A stretch of DNA of 64,000 nt from Gloeothece verrucosa PCC 7822 (GTDB lineage Bacteria > Cyanobacteriota > Cyanobacteriia > Cyanobacteriales > Microcystaceae), in contig NC_014534.1 of the NCBI RefSeq assembly GCF_000147335.1, forward strand, positions 1 to 64,000, written 5' to 3'. Every line of letters starts with the position of its first letter. The stretch's first letter is position 1. The position numbers were made by a program, and so were the translations under genes. This document shows positions 1-7,813 of the stretch, piece after piece. The notes under the pieces are model-generated. The model searched no databases. It was not told the origin of the DNA and worked only from the letters and a program-made list of their open reading frames with translations.

Positions 1-2
1 TT

Positions 3-46
3 GATTATGCTGAGTGATATCCCGAGCTCGCCGGCGGGCCCGTCCA
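3..46. other. Synthetic adaptor-like sequence at the window edge
   Basis: Base by base, this 44-base stretch is the complement, without reversal, of the Clontech Marathon/PCR-Select adaptor 1 as I remember it. Complementing the first 20 bases gives the T7 promoter core TAATACGACTCACTATAGGG starting at base 4. The rest gives the XhoI-NotI-SmaI linker and the terminal CAGGT. It is far more GC-rich than its surroundings. A ligated adaptor would appear directly or as a reverse complement, so the orientation points to a data-handling artefact or a mis-designed oligonucleotide. It is very unlikely to be native DNA. Confidence 0.85.
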
Positions 47-723
47 CTAGAAGTCTTATTTAGCAATCGTTTCAGACATTTCATTAACATCTTTATCTTT
101 ATCTAATTAAAATGATTAGTCTGACAAAGAGTTATCTTTATCGATTTAGGATCAGATGCGCTTTCGCGCAATTTGTTAAACAGTTTTTCGATTAACAATT
201 CCGGTTCTCCACGTTGAAGTATGCTAGTTCATCCTTATAAGCCATATAAGCCGTCGGTTTTAATTAATTTCTAACCTTAACTAACTCAAGTTCTTGTTGT
301 ACAAAGCTCAGAGGGGTTCAGTTAGCATACTTCAGCTTGTAGAGCCACAATTCCATGATCACATTATAGGTGATTATGGGAAAATTGGCTATTTTCAGCT
401 TCAAACTGTTATAGGGTAAGCTTTTGGGGCTTACTGAACTTAAGCCGCTGGGAGTTGGTTCAGCCGCGCTCTCGAAAAAATAATTGATCAACTCAGATAA
501 AGCTCACTCAAGGCTAAAGTGAATTTATTGCTAGTTAAGGGTTTGGGCTGTTTTTAACTTTATCTTTATTTAAATAAATGTGATAAGGATAAGCTCACGT
601 CACGTCAGACAAATTTTTTAAAAACTTTTTCTAGCCGCTTTGTGTGCCTTCAATTTTTTCATTATTGTTGAAATCAAAGTTTTTTTTGGGTCATCGTTTC
701 TTGTCTTCAGCAGATGTGATCGT
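47..723. other. Gene-free AT-rich region with an inverted repeat
   Basis: I see no convincing coding region here. The stretch is AT-rich and contains several TTTATCTTTATC-like tracts (around 90, 130 and 560) that resemble the sequence just upstream of the recombinase gene near 5185. It also holds the 12-bp inverted repeat listed separately. It lies on the far side of a small DNA-binding gene from a replication gene, so it could be part of a plasmid control or origin region. That role is an inference. Confidence 0.4.
215..334. repeat. 12-bp perfect inverted repeat, 96-bp spacing
   Basis: TGAAGTATGCTA (215-226) is matched by its exact reverse complement TAGCATACTTCA (323-334). The arms could be binding sites for a replication or partition protein, or ends of a small non-autonomous element. 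No flanking duplication was found. Confidence 0.5.
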
Positions 724-885
724 TCATTCTTTTTTAGATTCTTCAAGCTTCAAGCCTTCAGCAATTAAAATAGCCGCCGCCTGGCTTACAGACCAGTGTT
801 TTGACTGGGCATATTTTTTGAGCTTTTCTTTTAGCTCTTTAGAAACCACTGCTGTGATCGCGTCGCTATTTTTTCCCCTAGGCAT
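724..885 (-). CDS. Small ribbon-helix-helix (CopG/Arc-like) DNA-binding protein
   Basis: This 53-aa protein starts MPRGKNSDAITAVVSKELKE and ends EGLKLEESKKE. The order is a short polar N-terminal strand (DAITAVVSKEL), a helix (KEKLKKYAQSK) and a second helix (SVSQAAAILIAEGL). That is the usual layout of ribbon-helix-helix plasmid regulators, which bind DNA as dimers through the N-terminal strand. It is divergent from the replication gene at 1207. The spacer contains short repeats suited to an operator, so it may control its own synthesis, plasmid copy number or the replication gene; that role is inferred. The opposite strand also has an open frame (644-907), which I take to be a shadow because its product resembles nothing. 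It could instead be an antitoxin without a visible toxin. Confidence 0.7.
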   Translation of the reverse strand: MPRGKNSDAITAVVSKELKEKLKKYAQSKHWSVSQAAAILIAEGLKLEESKKE

Positions 886-914
886 AGTTGTTTCATTACA
901 GTTCTAAACTTATC

Positions 915-970
915 ATAACTTGTATGCACTTCTTTAGCACAATAAGTTATTATAAGTTATGTACTTCTTT
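915..970. promoter_or_regulatory. Repeat cluster, candidate operator of the small RHH regulator
   Basis: ATAACTT at 915-921 is inverted against AAGTTAT at 944-950 and 954-960. The longer units ATAACTTGTATGCACTTCTTT and ATAAGTTATGTACTTCTTT form an imperfect direct repeat. The cluster sits 30-85 bp upstream of the RHH start codon, in the spacer to the divergent replication gene, which is where an autoregulated operator is expected. Confidence 0.45.
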
Positions 971-1206
971 GAACTTAAAAGTTAAAAGGAAACAAAAATC
1001 AGTGTCTTTGGGGTAAGACACTATGACTGGACGGTTACTTTTTAAAAACAAAAGGCTGGCTGCTTCCGAATCGTAAATTTTTGAAAAAATTTAGGAGACT
1101 AAAACCAACCCCTTTCTAATTATCTAATTAATATTATTGTCTCTTAATTTTTGGAAAATTGGTACTACAGGGAACACTGGCATTCAACTAATTGCTGGAA
1201 GGTTTC

Positions 1207-2934
1207 ATGAATCAAAAATTAATTGACGTTCAAACCCAAATAGACTGGCATTCATTTCATTTAAAAGAATGGATAAACGGCAGTGCAATTTCACCAGAAC
1301 TTACTCATAAATGGCTTGAACATTACTCAAATAAGGATGCGATTGCTGCTCTACTAGGTTGGAAAAGTTACCACCATACTCCGGGTTGGGCAGTGCGTTC
1401 TGTTGACCCATTAACGGGCAACCGCACCAATTCCGGCCAATTCAAACCGAATGAACCACTTTTATTCCCTGACTCGGGTAAACCCGCCAAATACTTCAGC
1501 TTCCCCAAAAATGGCAAATCTGACCCCTTGTTCAGCGTCATGGTTTTAAACGAGTGGGTTATAATTTCTGAAAATGTCGGAGTCCCGATAGATAACGAGG
1601 ATATTGATGAAAACTGTGACGATTTAGGATTTTGGCGATGGGTCATCAAAAACCCTACTATTCCCATTGTCATCACCGAAGGAGCCAAAAAAGCCGCTTC
1701 TTTATTAAATCATGGTCATGTGACAATTGCTCTGGCCGGGGTGTGGAATGGCCAATTAAAGAAAAAACTGCACCCAATTCTCAAACATTTCCTCGTTAGT
1801 GGCCGTCGGGTTTATCTCGCCTTCGATGCTGATGTGGTGGTTAAGGAAAACGTGGAAGCCGCTTTAAAACTGTTTGGTTCTCTTTGTGAGAAGCAGAATA
1901 CCTCTGTTTATATCGTCCAATGGGTTTTAGAATTAGGGAAAGGGGTCGATGATTTGATTGTTAAGGGAGGGGTAGAAGCGTTTAGGGCTGCTATGGAACA
2001 AGCACACTCTTATACTGATTGGCGACAAAGTTTAGAGGATAAATATCGTGCTGCCTGTATTGAAGATGAAGATAAGGCAGATTCAGCATCGGTTAGCCGC
2101 AACAAGAAGAAAAAACAACCGCCATCCCCAAACCGCACCGCCATTAAACTCTTTGGAAAATATCGCTCCTTATTGGCTTGGGATGATGCCGCTTCTACCT
2201 GGATGCGCTATGAAGCCGTCACTAAAGGGGTTTGGAGTCCTGAAACCCGTTTAGCTGTAGAAGCCGCTATCGCCGCCGAACTCGAATCCGATCCGAACAT
2301 TGGAGTCGACTACAGCAAAAATTACCTGACAGAGGTTGTTTACCATTTAAGGTTAAAGGTATTGGTTAAACAGTGGGTGCAGGCCGACAGCCGCCAATGG
2401 GTTCCTATGCTTGATGGGGTCTTAGAATTAGCTACAATGAAACTGCACTCGCACTCTCCTGGGTTCCGCCTAACGTGGTGTCTGCCTTATCGATGGGCAG
2501 ATCGTCATATAGGTTGTCAACCGATTAAAGATTGGTTGCTAGAAATTATGGAGGGAGATCCTATAGTTGCTGAACTGTTACGGGCTTATCTTCGTGCTAT
2601 CGTTACTGGTTCGACTCATCTTCAACGTTTTTTAGAACTCATCGGTCCAGGGGGGACAGGAAAAAGCACATACTTAAAATTAGCGAGTGCATTGGTAGGG
2701 AATGAAAACTGCGTCGTTACCGAACTCAAGCACCTAGAGCAAAACCGTTTTGAATTAGCCACCCTCATTCATAAGCGGCTAGTGGTCATCACCGACGCTG
2801 ATAAATACGGCGGCTCGGTTAATGCCCTTAAAGCGATCACCGGTGAAGATCATCTTAGAATTGAAAAGAAACATATTCAGGCTGACGGTAAGGGCATTAA
2901 ATCTCAAGCTATGGTGTTGATAGCGGAAGAGTGA
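1207..2934 (+). pseudogene. Plasmid TOPRIM/SF3-helicase replication protein, N-terminal part (frameshifted)
   Basis: I chose the ATG at 1207 because GGAAGG lies four bases before it; an in-frame TTG exists 15 bases upstream. Residues ~150-230 resemble a TOPRIM/DUF3854 module (PIVITEGAKKAASLL, then VYLAFDADV). The second half is a D5-like superfamily-3 helicase with Walker A GPGGTGKST near residue 480 and an acidic strand RLVVITDADKYGG. Such proteins combine primase-like and helicase activities in plasmid or phage replication. The frame stops at TGA (2932-2934) inside the helicase core, where the intact relative at 20401-23400 continues through IQSADYTSGLERRR. The matching continuation (VIQSSDYTSGLGRRR) is in the next frame, so about four extra bases appear to have broken the gene. 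It is probably inactive unless the shift is a sequencing error or is bypassed. Confidence 0.8.
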
Positions 2935-4375
2935 AGTTATTCAGTCGTCTGATTACACGAGCGGCTTGGGTCGTCGTCGCTTAACTCTTAATTTTCAGTG
3001 CCAAGTACCAGAAAACCAACAGCGTCCTTTAATTGAGATGGAACCAGAGGGGATAAGCGGAGAATTTGCCCCCTATCTTCCTGGATTGCTAGAGTGGGTC
3101 TTAGAGATGGATAGGAATCGCATGACCCAATTAATCAAGAATACCGCCGTCAGCGTCCCACACCTTAACCGCATTCGATTAGAGAAGCTGTGCGAGACTA
3201 ACCCTTTGGCTGATTGGGCGGATTTTTGTTTGTCATTGTCCAAAAACGCCAGAACTTACATAGGAATAGCCAAAAAGGATAAATCACCTGATAGTCCCAA
3301 CATCTACATCGGTGTGAGTCAATGGATTTACCCAAGCTATTGTGAATACACTACAGCTACAGGACATAAGCCCATCTCGCAGCGTCGTTTTACTGGGCTA
3401 TTACATGACCTATTGGTGTGTCAGCTTAAATTGACGGACATTAGTCGTGGCAAAGATCGCAACGGGTCATTTTTTGAGGGGATCTGTATTCGGACTGATA
3501 ACGATTTTTCCCCCAGAATAATATCGGGTACGGAACTCCGTACCATTGACCCTGATATTCCTCTGACTGGTTCATTGAGTTCATCGAATAATAATCCTTG
3601 TGATGGGTCAGCCTACGTTAGTGATGAGTCTGTGATGGCTAGAACCGTTACCGGCGACGGATGTGATGGGTGTGATGGGTTATTGACCACCCTTGAAAAA
3701 AATAAAAATTATGAAGCTGAAAATGTAGATGATACTCGATCAGTCCGGTTATCTGACAAAAAAGTCGCTCGTGACCCCTTCAATGATTGTTCAACTCCCA
3801 AAAATCCTTCACCACAAGGCGTTGACCCATCACACGACCCATCACACACCCATCACGCACCCCTCACGGACTATCACACACCCGTCATAACTCATCAAAA
3901 TGCCCATTTACTGCCTTATCTAAATCTTATTGGCAGTAGAGTAAGTTCGGTTGCTCACCGAAGAAACGGCATTGTTATGGGTTTGAGCGTCAATGAAAAT
4001 TTAATTTTCCTCCACGTTCAACTCGACGGCGACAATTTCCTCGTTCCCATCGATGTCAAGAAATTAGTATTAGAAGATGGACGACCTGTTTACAAAAATT
4101 TAGGGGTTGCTCAGGGGAAAAATACCCCTCCTCACCCCGATTACTCCACTTACCCTCATCCTACTTCGGCTGATCAACGGGCTGCTATTAATCGCGCTAT
4201 GGCGGTTAAAAATGCATTATTAAGTGCGGGAGATAAGGCACAACTTGAATCTCTCTGTTCACAGTACAACCGTTCCGAGTTGATTTGGGTTTACCGCCAT
4301 CTGTTGAGCGATAGCCAACGAGACAACCTCAAACAAATTGCTGCTACTGTACAGTTAAATCTTTGGAACACTTAA
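2935..4375 (+). pseudogene. Plasmid replication helicase, C-terminal part (downstream of frameshift)
   Basis: This frame carries on the helicase from the preceding entry. It reads VIQSSDYTSGLGRRR, then a D5-like C-terminal region (GEFAPYLPGLLEWVLEM, NPLADWADF, KDKSPDSPN, RGKDRNGSFFEGI) that aligns in order with the end of the 999-aa relative. The first in-frame start-like codon is a TTG at 2966 with no ribosome-binding site, so independent translation looks unlikely. After the helicase comes a low-complexity Asp/Cys/Gly/Pro/His-rich tail, encoded by the repeat cluster at 3599-3857. A separate C-terminal domain of about 150 residues follows (HLLPYLNLIGSRVSSVAH, VPIDVKKLVLEDGRPVY, RSELIWVYRHLL) and is not present in the relative. 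Total coding length would be ~1,055 residues, a normal size for this group. Confidence 0.75.
3599..3857. repeat. Iteron-like repeats inside the replication gene
   Basis: TGTGATGGGT occurs at 3599-3608, 3662-3671 and 3671-3680, with the near copy TGTGATGGCT at 3631-3640. The inverted form ACCCATCACA occurs at 3825-3834 and 3837-3846, with ACCCATCACG at 3848-3857. The two sets face each other around a ~145-bp spacer. Short clustered repeats in or beside a rep gene are a classic plasmid or phage origin arrangement. The intact second helicase gene carries a weaker TGACGG pair at the corresponding place. The origin role is inferred. Confidence 0.5.
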
Positions 4376-4395
4376 ACTATCGAATAAATAAAGAT

Positions 4396-4434
4396 ATAGG
4401 AGAGGGCGCACCCGGCGCAATCCTATTCTTTTTT
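4396..4434 (+). terminator. Rho-independent terminator after the replication gene
   Basis: ATAGGA pairs with TCCTAT (4421-4426), and an inner GCGC/GCGC stem sits within the loop. A TTCTTTTTT run follows directly. It lies ~20 bases after the replication-gene stop and before the toxin-antitoxin operon. Confidence 0.65.
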
Positions 4435-4451
4435 GGGCTACACTATAACTA

Positions 4452-4465
4452 AGCTAAACTTAGCT
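4452..4465. promoter_or_regulatory. Palindromic operator of the toxin-antitoxin operon
   Basis: AGCTAA-AC-TTAGCT is a perfect six-base inverted repeat 25 bases before the antitoxin start, extended outward by partly matching CTAAG/CTTAG. Phd-type antitoxins repress their own promoter at such palindromes. Confidence 0.5.
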
Positions 4466-4490
4466 AAGAAATCGGACTCTTAGATTGAAA

Positions 4491-4733
4491 ATGAAAATTA
4501 CTAACATACACCAAGCCAAAACACACTTATCCCAATTGATCGAAGCTGTTTTGCAAGGAGAAGAAGTAGTTATCGCTAAAGCCGGAGAACCCTTAGTTCG
4601 CTTGATTCCTTATACTCCCTCTATTCCCACAAGAACGCCTGGGTTTTGGCAGGGACAGGTTAAGATGTCCCCCGACTTCGATCAAACTCCAGAAGATGTG
4701 ATCTCTGTTTTCAACGACGATACACAGCTATGA
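4491..4733 (+). CDS. Phd/YefM-family antitoxin
   Basis: The 80-aa protein (MKITNIHQAKTHLSQLIEAV) shows the Phd/YefM signature: a start resembling I-x-x-A-K-x-x-L-S-x-L, then a GEEVVIAKAGEPLVRLIPY beta stretch. Its acidic C-terminal tail (FDQTPEDVISVFNDD) would wrap the toxin. It should neutralise the downstream PIN-domain RNase and, together with it, repress the operon. Its stop overlaps the toxin start (ATGA), which implies translational coupling. I prefer the ATG over the TTG two codons earlier because family members begin directly with the strand. The palindrome just upstream fits autoregulation. On a plasmid such pairs stabilise inheritance. Confidence 0.9.
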   Translation: MKITNIHQAKTHLSQLIEAVLQGEEVVIAKAGEPLVRLIPYTPSIPTRTPGFWQGQVKMSPDFDQTPEDVISVFNDDTQL

Positions 4734-5101
4734 GCTATTTACTCGATACTCATACTCTGCTGTGGTGGCTCGATAACGATCCCTCTATTCCCGAGCGGGT
4801 CCTTAACATCATCGCTCCTTCAACGAATATTATTTTTGTATCTTCTGTCAGTGCTTGGGAAATTTCTATCAAAAAGGCCATTGGCAAGTTACAAGCTCCT
4901 GATAATTTAGCAGAAGCCATCGCTGTTAACCACTTTGAGCCTCTTAATATTAAGATTTCACATGGGATACTAGCAGGCTCTTTACCCCCTTATCACAATG
5001 ATCCCTTTGATCGGATGCTGATTGCTCAAGCGATGAGTGAAAATCTCTCGATCATTACCAGAGACTCTCAATTTGCTCAGTATAAAGTATCTACTATTTA
5101 G
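4730..5101 (+). CDS. PIN-domain toxin (VapC-like ribonuclease)
   Basis: The protein is 123 aa, the usual size for VapC-like toxins. It has the N-terminal acidic motif YLLDTHTLLWWL, the central SAWEISIKKAIGKL helix with its conserved Glu, and C-terminal acidic positions in DPFDRMLIAQA and SIITRDSQF. Together these form the Mg-dependent RNase active site of the PIN fold. The cognate antitoxin gene overlaps it by four bases. The sub-type with LLDTHTLLWW is commonly paired with Phd-type antitoxins in cyanobacteria. All catalytic positions are present, so it is probably functional. Confidence 0.92.
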   Translation: MSYLLDTHTLLWWLDNDPSIPERVLNIIAPSTNIIFVSSVSAWEISIKKAIGKLQAPDNLAEAIAVNHFEPLNIKISHGILAGSLPPYHNDPFDRMLIAQAMSENLSIITRDSQFAQYKVSTI

Positions 5102-5158
5102 GATTGATTGAGCAATTATTCATTATTCAGGCTTAAACTAATTGATTGTTAATTGGGC

Positions 5159-5187
5159 TTGACAATTCCCTTATCGGCTTTTAAGAT
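5159..5187 (+). promoter_or_regulatory. Sigma-70-type promoter of the recombinase gene
   Basis: TTGACA (5159-5164) is followed after exactly 17 bases by TAAGAT (5182-5187). The start codon lies 42 bases further on, after an AGATAAGGATAAC stretch that contains a possible ribosome-binding AAGGA. Confidence 0.6.
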
Positions 5188-5228
5188 AAAGATGAATTAA
5201 CAGATAAGGATAACTCAGTCCCTTCCTT

Positions 5229-7784
5229 ATGCCTCGAAGCAATCAACCCAAGTTACCCGATGCGACTCAGATAGAACAAATCAATCAAACCATTAAACAG
5301 CTAGGGACACAAACCGTCAGGGATAAAGTTGTAGCTGCCTACAATCAACGCTTAGATGAAATCGAATCAGCTTCACATCAGTTAACCCCCGATGATAGGG
5401 CCCGTAAACGCTTCCGTAAGCTATCAAATGACGAGTTGCTGATGTTAGCCCTGACCTTTGTGGCTAATCTGATTGAGATGAACAAAGGCGGCACTGATAC
5501 CGAAGAGAAAGTTAAAGAACTCTGTGAAGCCGAAACCGCACTCCTAGAGAGAGGTTATCCCCAAGAAACTATTGCCAAAAACCATCACCCCCTCTACGTC
5601 AACCTGGTTAATGCGGCTATTTACGAGGGGCAGCTAACTCTAAATGAGCAAAATTCCTATTCGTTCGACATCTACAAGCAGTCGGGGGAGTTAGAGACAA
5701 TAACGGCTCACTACGCCCAACTTTATCTTAAATATGACAGGGAGTTCTACCGGCAAGTCAAACAACAATCCAACGAGCGCAATAACATTAAGCAGGATAC
5801 CCCAAAACCGGTTCGGCTTTATCCTTATCTCGATAAGATTAAGGAGTTATTGCAGTCCGAACATCACACCGAACTCGCCGCCGCCATCGCCGCAGCGACG
5901 GGACGACGATTCTCGGAGGTCATCGAAAGGGGTACATTTGTCATACCCGATAAGCCTTCATCAGCTTATGAGTTAATTTTTTCTGGGCAGTTGAAGAAGG
6001 CGACGGAGGCTCCTGCCTATTCTACCTACTCAATTGTTCCTGCCGCTCTAGTTGTAGCCGCACTTTACAAACTGCGCTCTATTCCTAAAATAGCGGCTTT
6101 AAAGGGAGCTACAGTGCAGAAGATTAATACTTTGCTGCCTACGGTTAATTACCAGATTAAGCGGCATTTTATGGAGACGGGTATCGTTGAAGTGTTGGAG
6201 GGGGAAATCAATGTAACCGTTCATAATTTACGCGGCATTTACGGTGCTATAGCCGCTCACTTCTTTTGCCCTAATTTAGCTCAATTCCCGCGTTTCCTCT
6301 CACAACAGTTAGGGCATTTGATTGGGGATGAAGCTGTTGATAGTAATTTAAGCCGCTCTACTGAGCATTACTTTCATTATTACCTTGTGGCAGAAAATGG
6401 TTATAAAATAGAGGCTATGGGGATTAAACTCGATGAGCCTCAACCGCTCTCAAGTTTTGTTGAATTAGCTGAACAATTCATAGAAAGTGATGATGAATGG
6501 TGTAAGCTCACCGGTGTCATTGCGGCTACTGGGGTAGCTCCTGACGATCTCCTCAAACACTATATTTATAAAGAAGTTGCAAATACTAACACCATCCTCT
6601 ACACCGAACAGCTTCACGCCCCTAATACTCCCTACTATAAGTTAATTACTCTTGTGGAGGCACAATTAGTCTGGGATACCATAATTTCCCTGAAAAATCA
6701 TCCCGAACTAAAGCCTTACCTTGATACCCATACGGGCAAACAAACTCTAGCTTATGTACGTGAGCGAATAGCTGACTATTTGGGACAGTTGGGGGTAGAA
6801 ACTTATCAGTTGGCTATCGATCAATATAAAGTGTTAGCCGCACAATTGGGAATCCCACAAGAGATTGAGACTCCAGGGGGCATTGATGAACTTGAAACTA
6901 AAACGGTTTCTATTAAAACCGTTGCTTGGGTTAAAAAAGAACTTGAGCAATTTAAAGCTATCTTAGGTACATCCACTCACAACGAAACCCTCATAGAAAT
7001 TATTCAGTTAGCCCGTCAAGCTTTAGCCGCTCAAGAAAATCAAGTTGAGCCGCATTTATCGGTTATTGGGGATGAACGCTCTAGCCCATCTATTGATGGT
7101 GACACGAATTTGACTGATGAGAGCGCTCCCTTTGAGATTATCCCACCTCCTCCTACAACCGGCGAACCCACATCCTCAACAGGGGAACTATCTGTTAATG
7201 GAGACAACCCACCCGTCGAACCAACAGAACCAATTATCTCTGTTGCAGAGGAGATAACAGAGTCATCATTGGAACGCCAAACCGAGAACGCCCCCCTCGA
7301 TGTCATCAACTCTATCCAGGAGTTGGATATTCCTTTAACTCCCCCGATCACAACCACCAACGACTCTGCCCTCAACAAAATCGTTGATTACTTAGCCGCC
7401 TTAAACTCTAGATTTGATCGCTTTTTCGACTCCTTTGCCGCACCAACACACCATCGCCTTACTTCAAGTAATGTTGATCACCCCCCCCCAAGACGGACTC
7501 GGGGTAGTGCGGCTACCGAAAAACGAATAACATCGGCTATTGATGCCCTGATGAATTATAACGCCGGGGTAGATTACCAAAGGCGTTGGTATATCAGCGC
7601 CCCCGTCATCAAGTCCCTGGCTGGTGGGGCACAAGTTACTATCAATGAGACTCTAAAAAATAGGAAGGATGAACTTGATGCTCATCATCAATCATTAGGG
7701 TTGCGACCACAACATAATCGTTCTTTCCATCAGGGGCATAATATTACCGATTTTGTTACAGTCTTTGAAAATGCACATTATTAG
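5229..7784 (+). CDS. Telomere-resolvase-like (protelomerase family) tyrosine recombinase
   Basis: This 851-aa protein has a helical N-terminal part (to ~200), then a tyrosine-recombinase-type core. Visible motifs are ATGRRFSEV (Arg ~225), FSGQLKK (Lys ~255), HNLRGIYG (His/Arg ~331-334), QLGHLIG (His ~362) and EHYFHYYL (candidate Tyr ~380). This order and the R-R-x-x-E context match the ResT/TelK/TelN family better than ordinary integrases. Family members cut replicated palindromes and leave hairpin DNA ends. Residues ~415-560 form a separate domain (SDDEWCKLTGVIAATG ... YVRERIADYLGQLGVE). A Pro/Thr/Ser-rich linker and a conserved C-terminal module follow (GVDYQRRWYISAPVIKSL ... HNRSFHQGHNITDF). 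Partial copies of both modules occur nearby. If active, the replicon may be linear. A non-resolvase recombinase is the alternative. Confidence 0.7.
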   Translation: MPRSNQPKLPDATQIEQINQTIKQLGTQTVRDKVVAAYNQRLDEIESASHQLTPDDRARKRFRKLSNDELLMLALTFVANLIEMNKGGTDTEEKVKELCEAETALLERGYPQETIAKNHHPLYVNLVNAAIYEGQLTLNEQNSYSFDIYKQSGELETITAHYAQLYLKYDREFYRQVKQQSNERNNIKQDTPKPVRLYPYLDKIKELLQSEHHTELAAAIAAATGRRFSEVIERGTFVIPDKPSSAYELIFSGQLKKATEAPAYSTYSIVPAALVVAALYKLRSIPKIAALKGATVQKINTLLPTVNYQIKRHFMETGIVEVLEGEINVTVHNLRGIYGAIAAHFFCPNLAQFPRFLSQQLGHLIGDEAVDSNLSRSTEHYFHYYLVAENGYKIEAMGIKLDEPQPLSSFVELAEQFIESDDEWCKLTGVIAATGVAPDDLLKHYIYKEVANTNTILYTEQLHAPNTPYYKLITLVEAQLVWDTIISLKNHPELKPYLDTHTGKQTLAYVRERIADYLGQLGVETYQLAIDQYKVLAAQLGIPQEIETPGGIDELETKTVSIKTVAWVKKELEQFKAILGTSTHNETLIEIIQLARQALAAQENQVEPHLSVIGDERSSPSIDGDTNLTDESAPFEIIPPPPTTGEPTSSTGELSVNGDNPPVEPTEPIISVAEEITESSLERQTENAPLDVINSIQELDIPLTPPITTTNDSALNKIVDYLAALNSRFDRFFDSFAAPTHHRLTSSNVDHPPPRRTRGSAATEKRITSAIDALMNYNAGVDYQRRWYISAPVIKSLAGGAQVTINETLKNRKDELDAHHQSLGLRPQHNRSFHQGHNITDFVTVFENAHY

Positions 7785-7813
7785 TTTATGCAGTATTAAC
7801 TTTATTTTTTCTG

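Noticed and set aside
644-907. Plus-strand 87-codon open frame
   Set aside because: It overlaps a convincing 53-aa ribbon-helix-helix gene on the minus strand; its own product is low-complexity (Ser/Phe/Leu) and resembles nothing.
3599-3857. Reading the TGTGATGGGT clusters as a CRISPR array
   Set aside because: Units are only ten bases, partly abutting and in opposed orientations, with no regular spacers.
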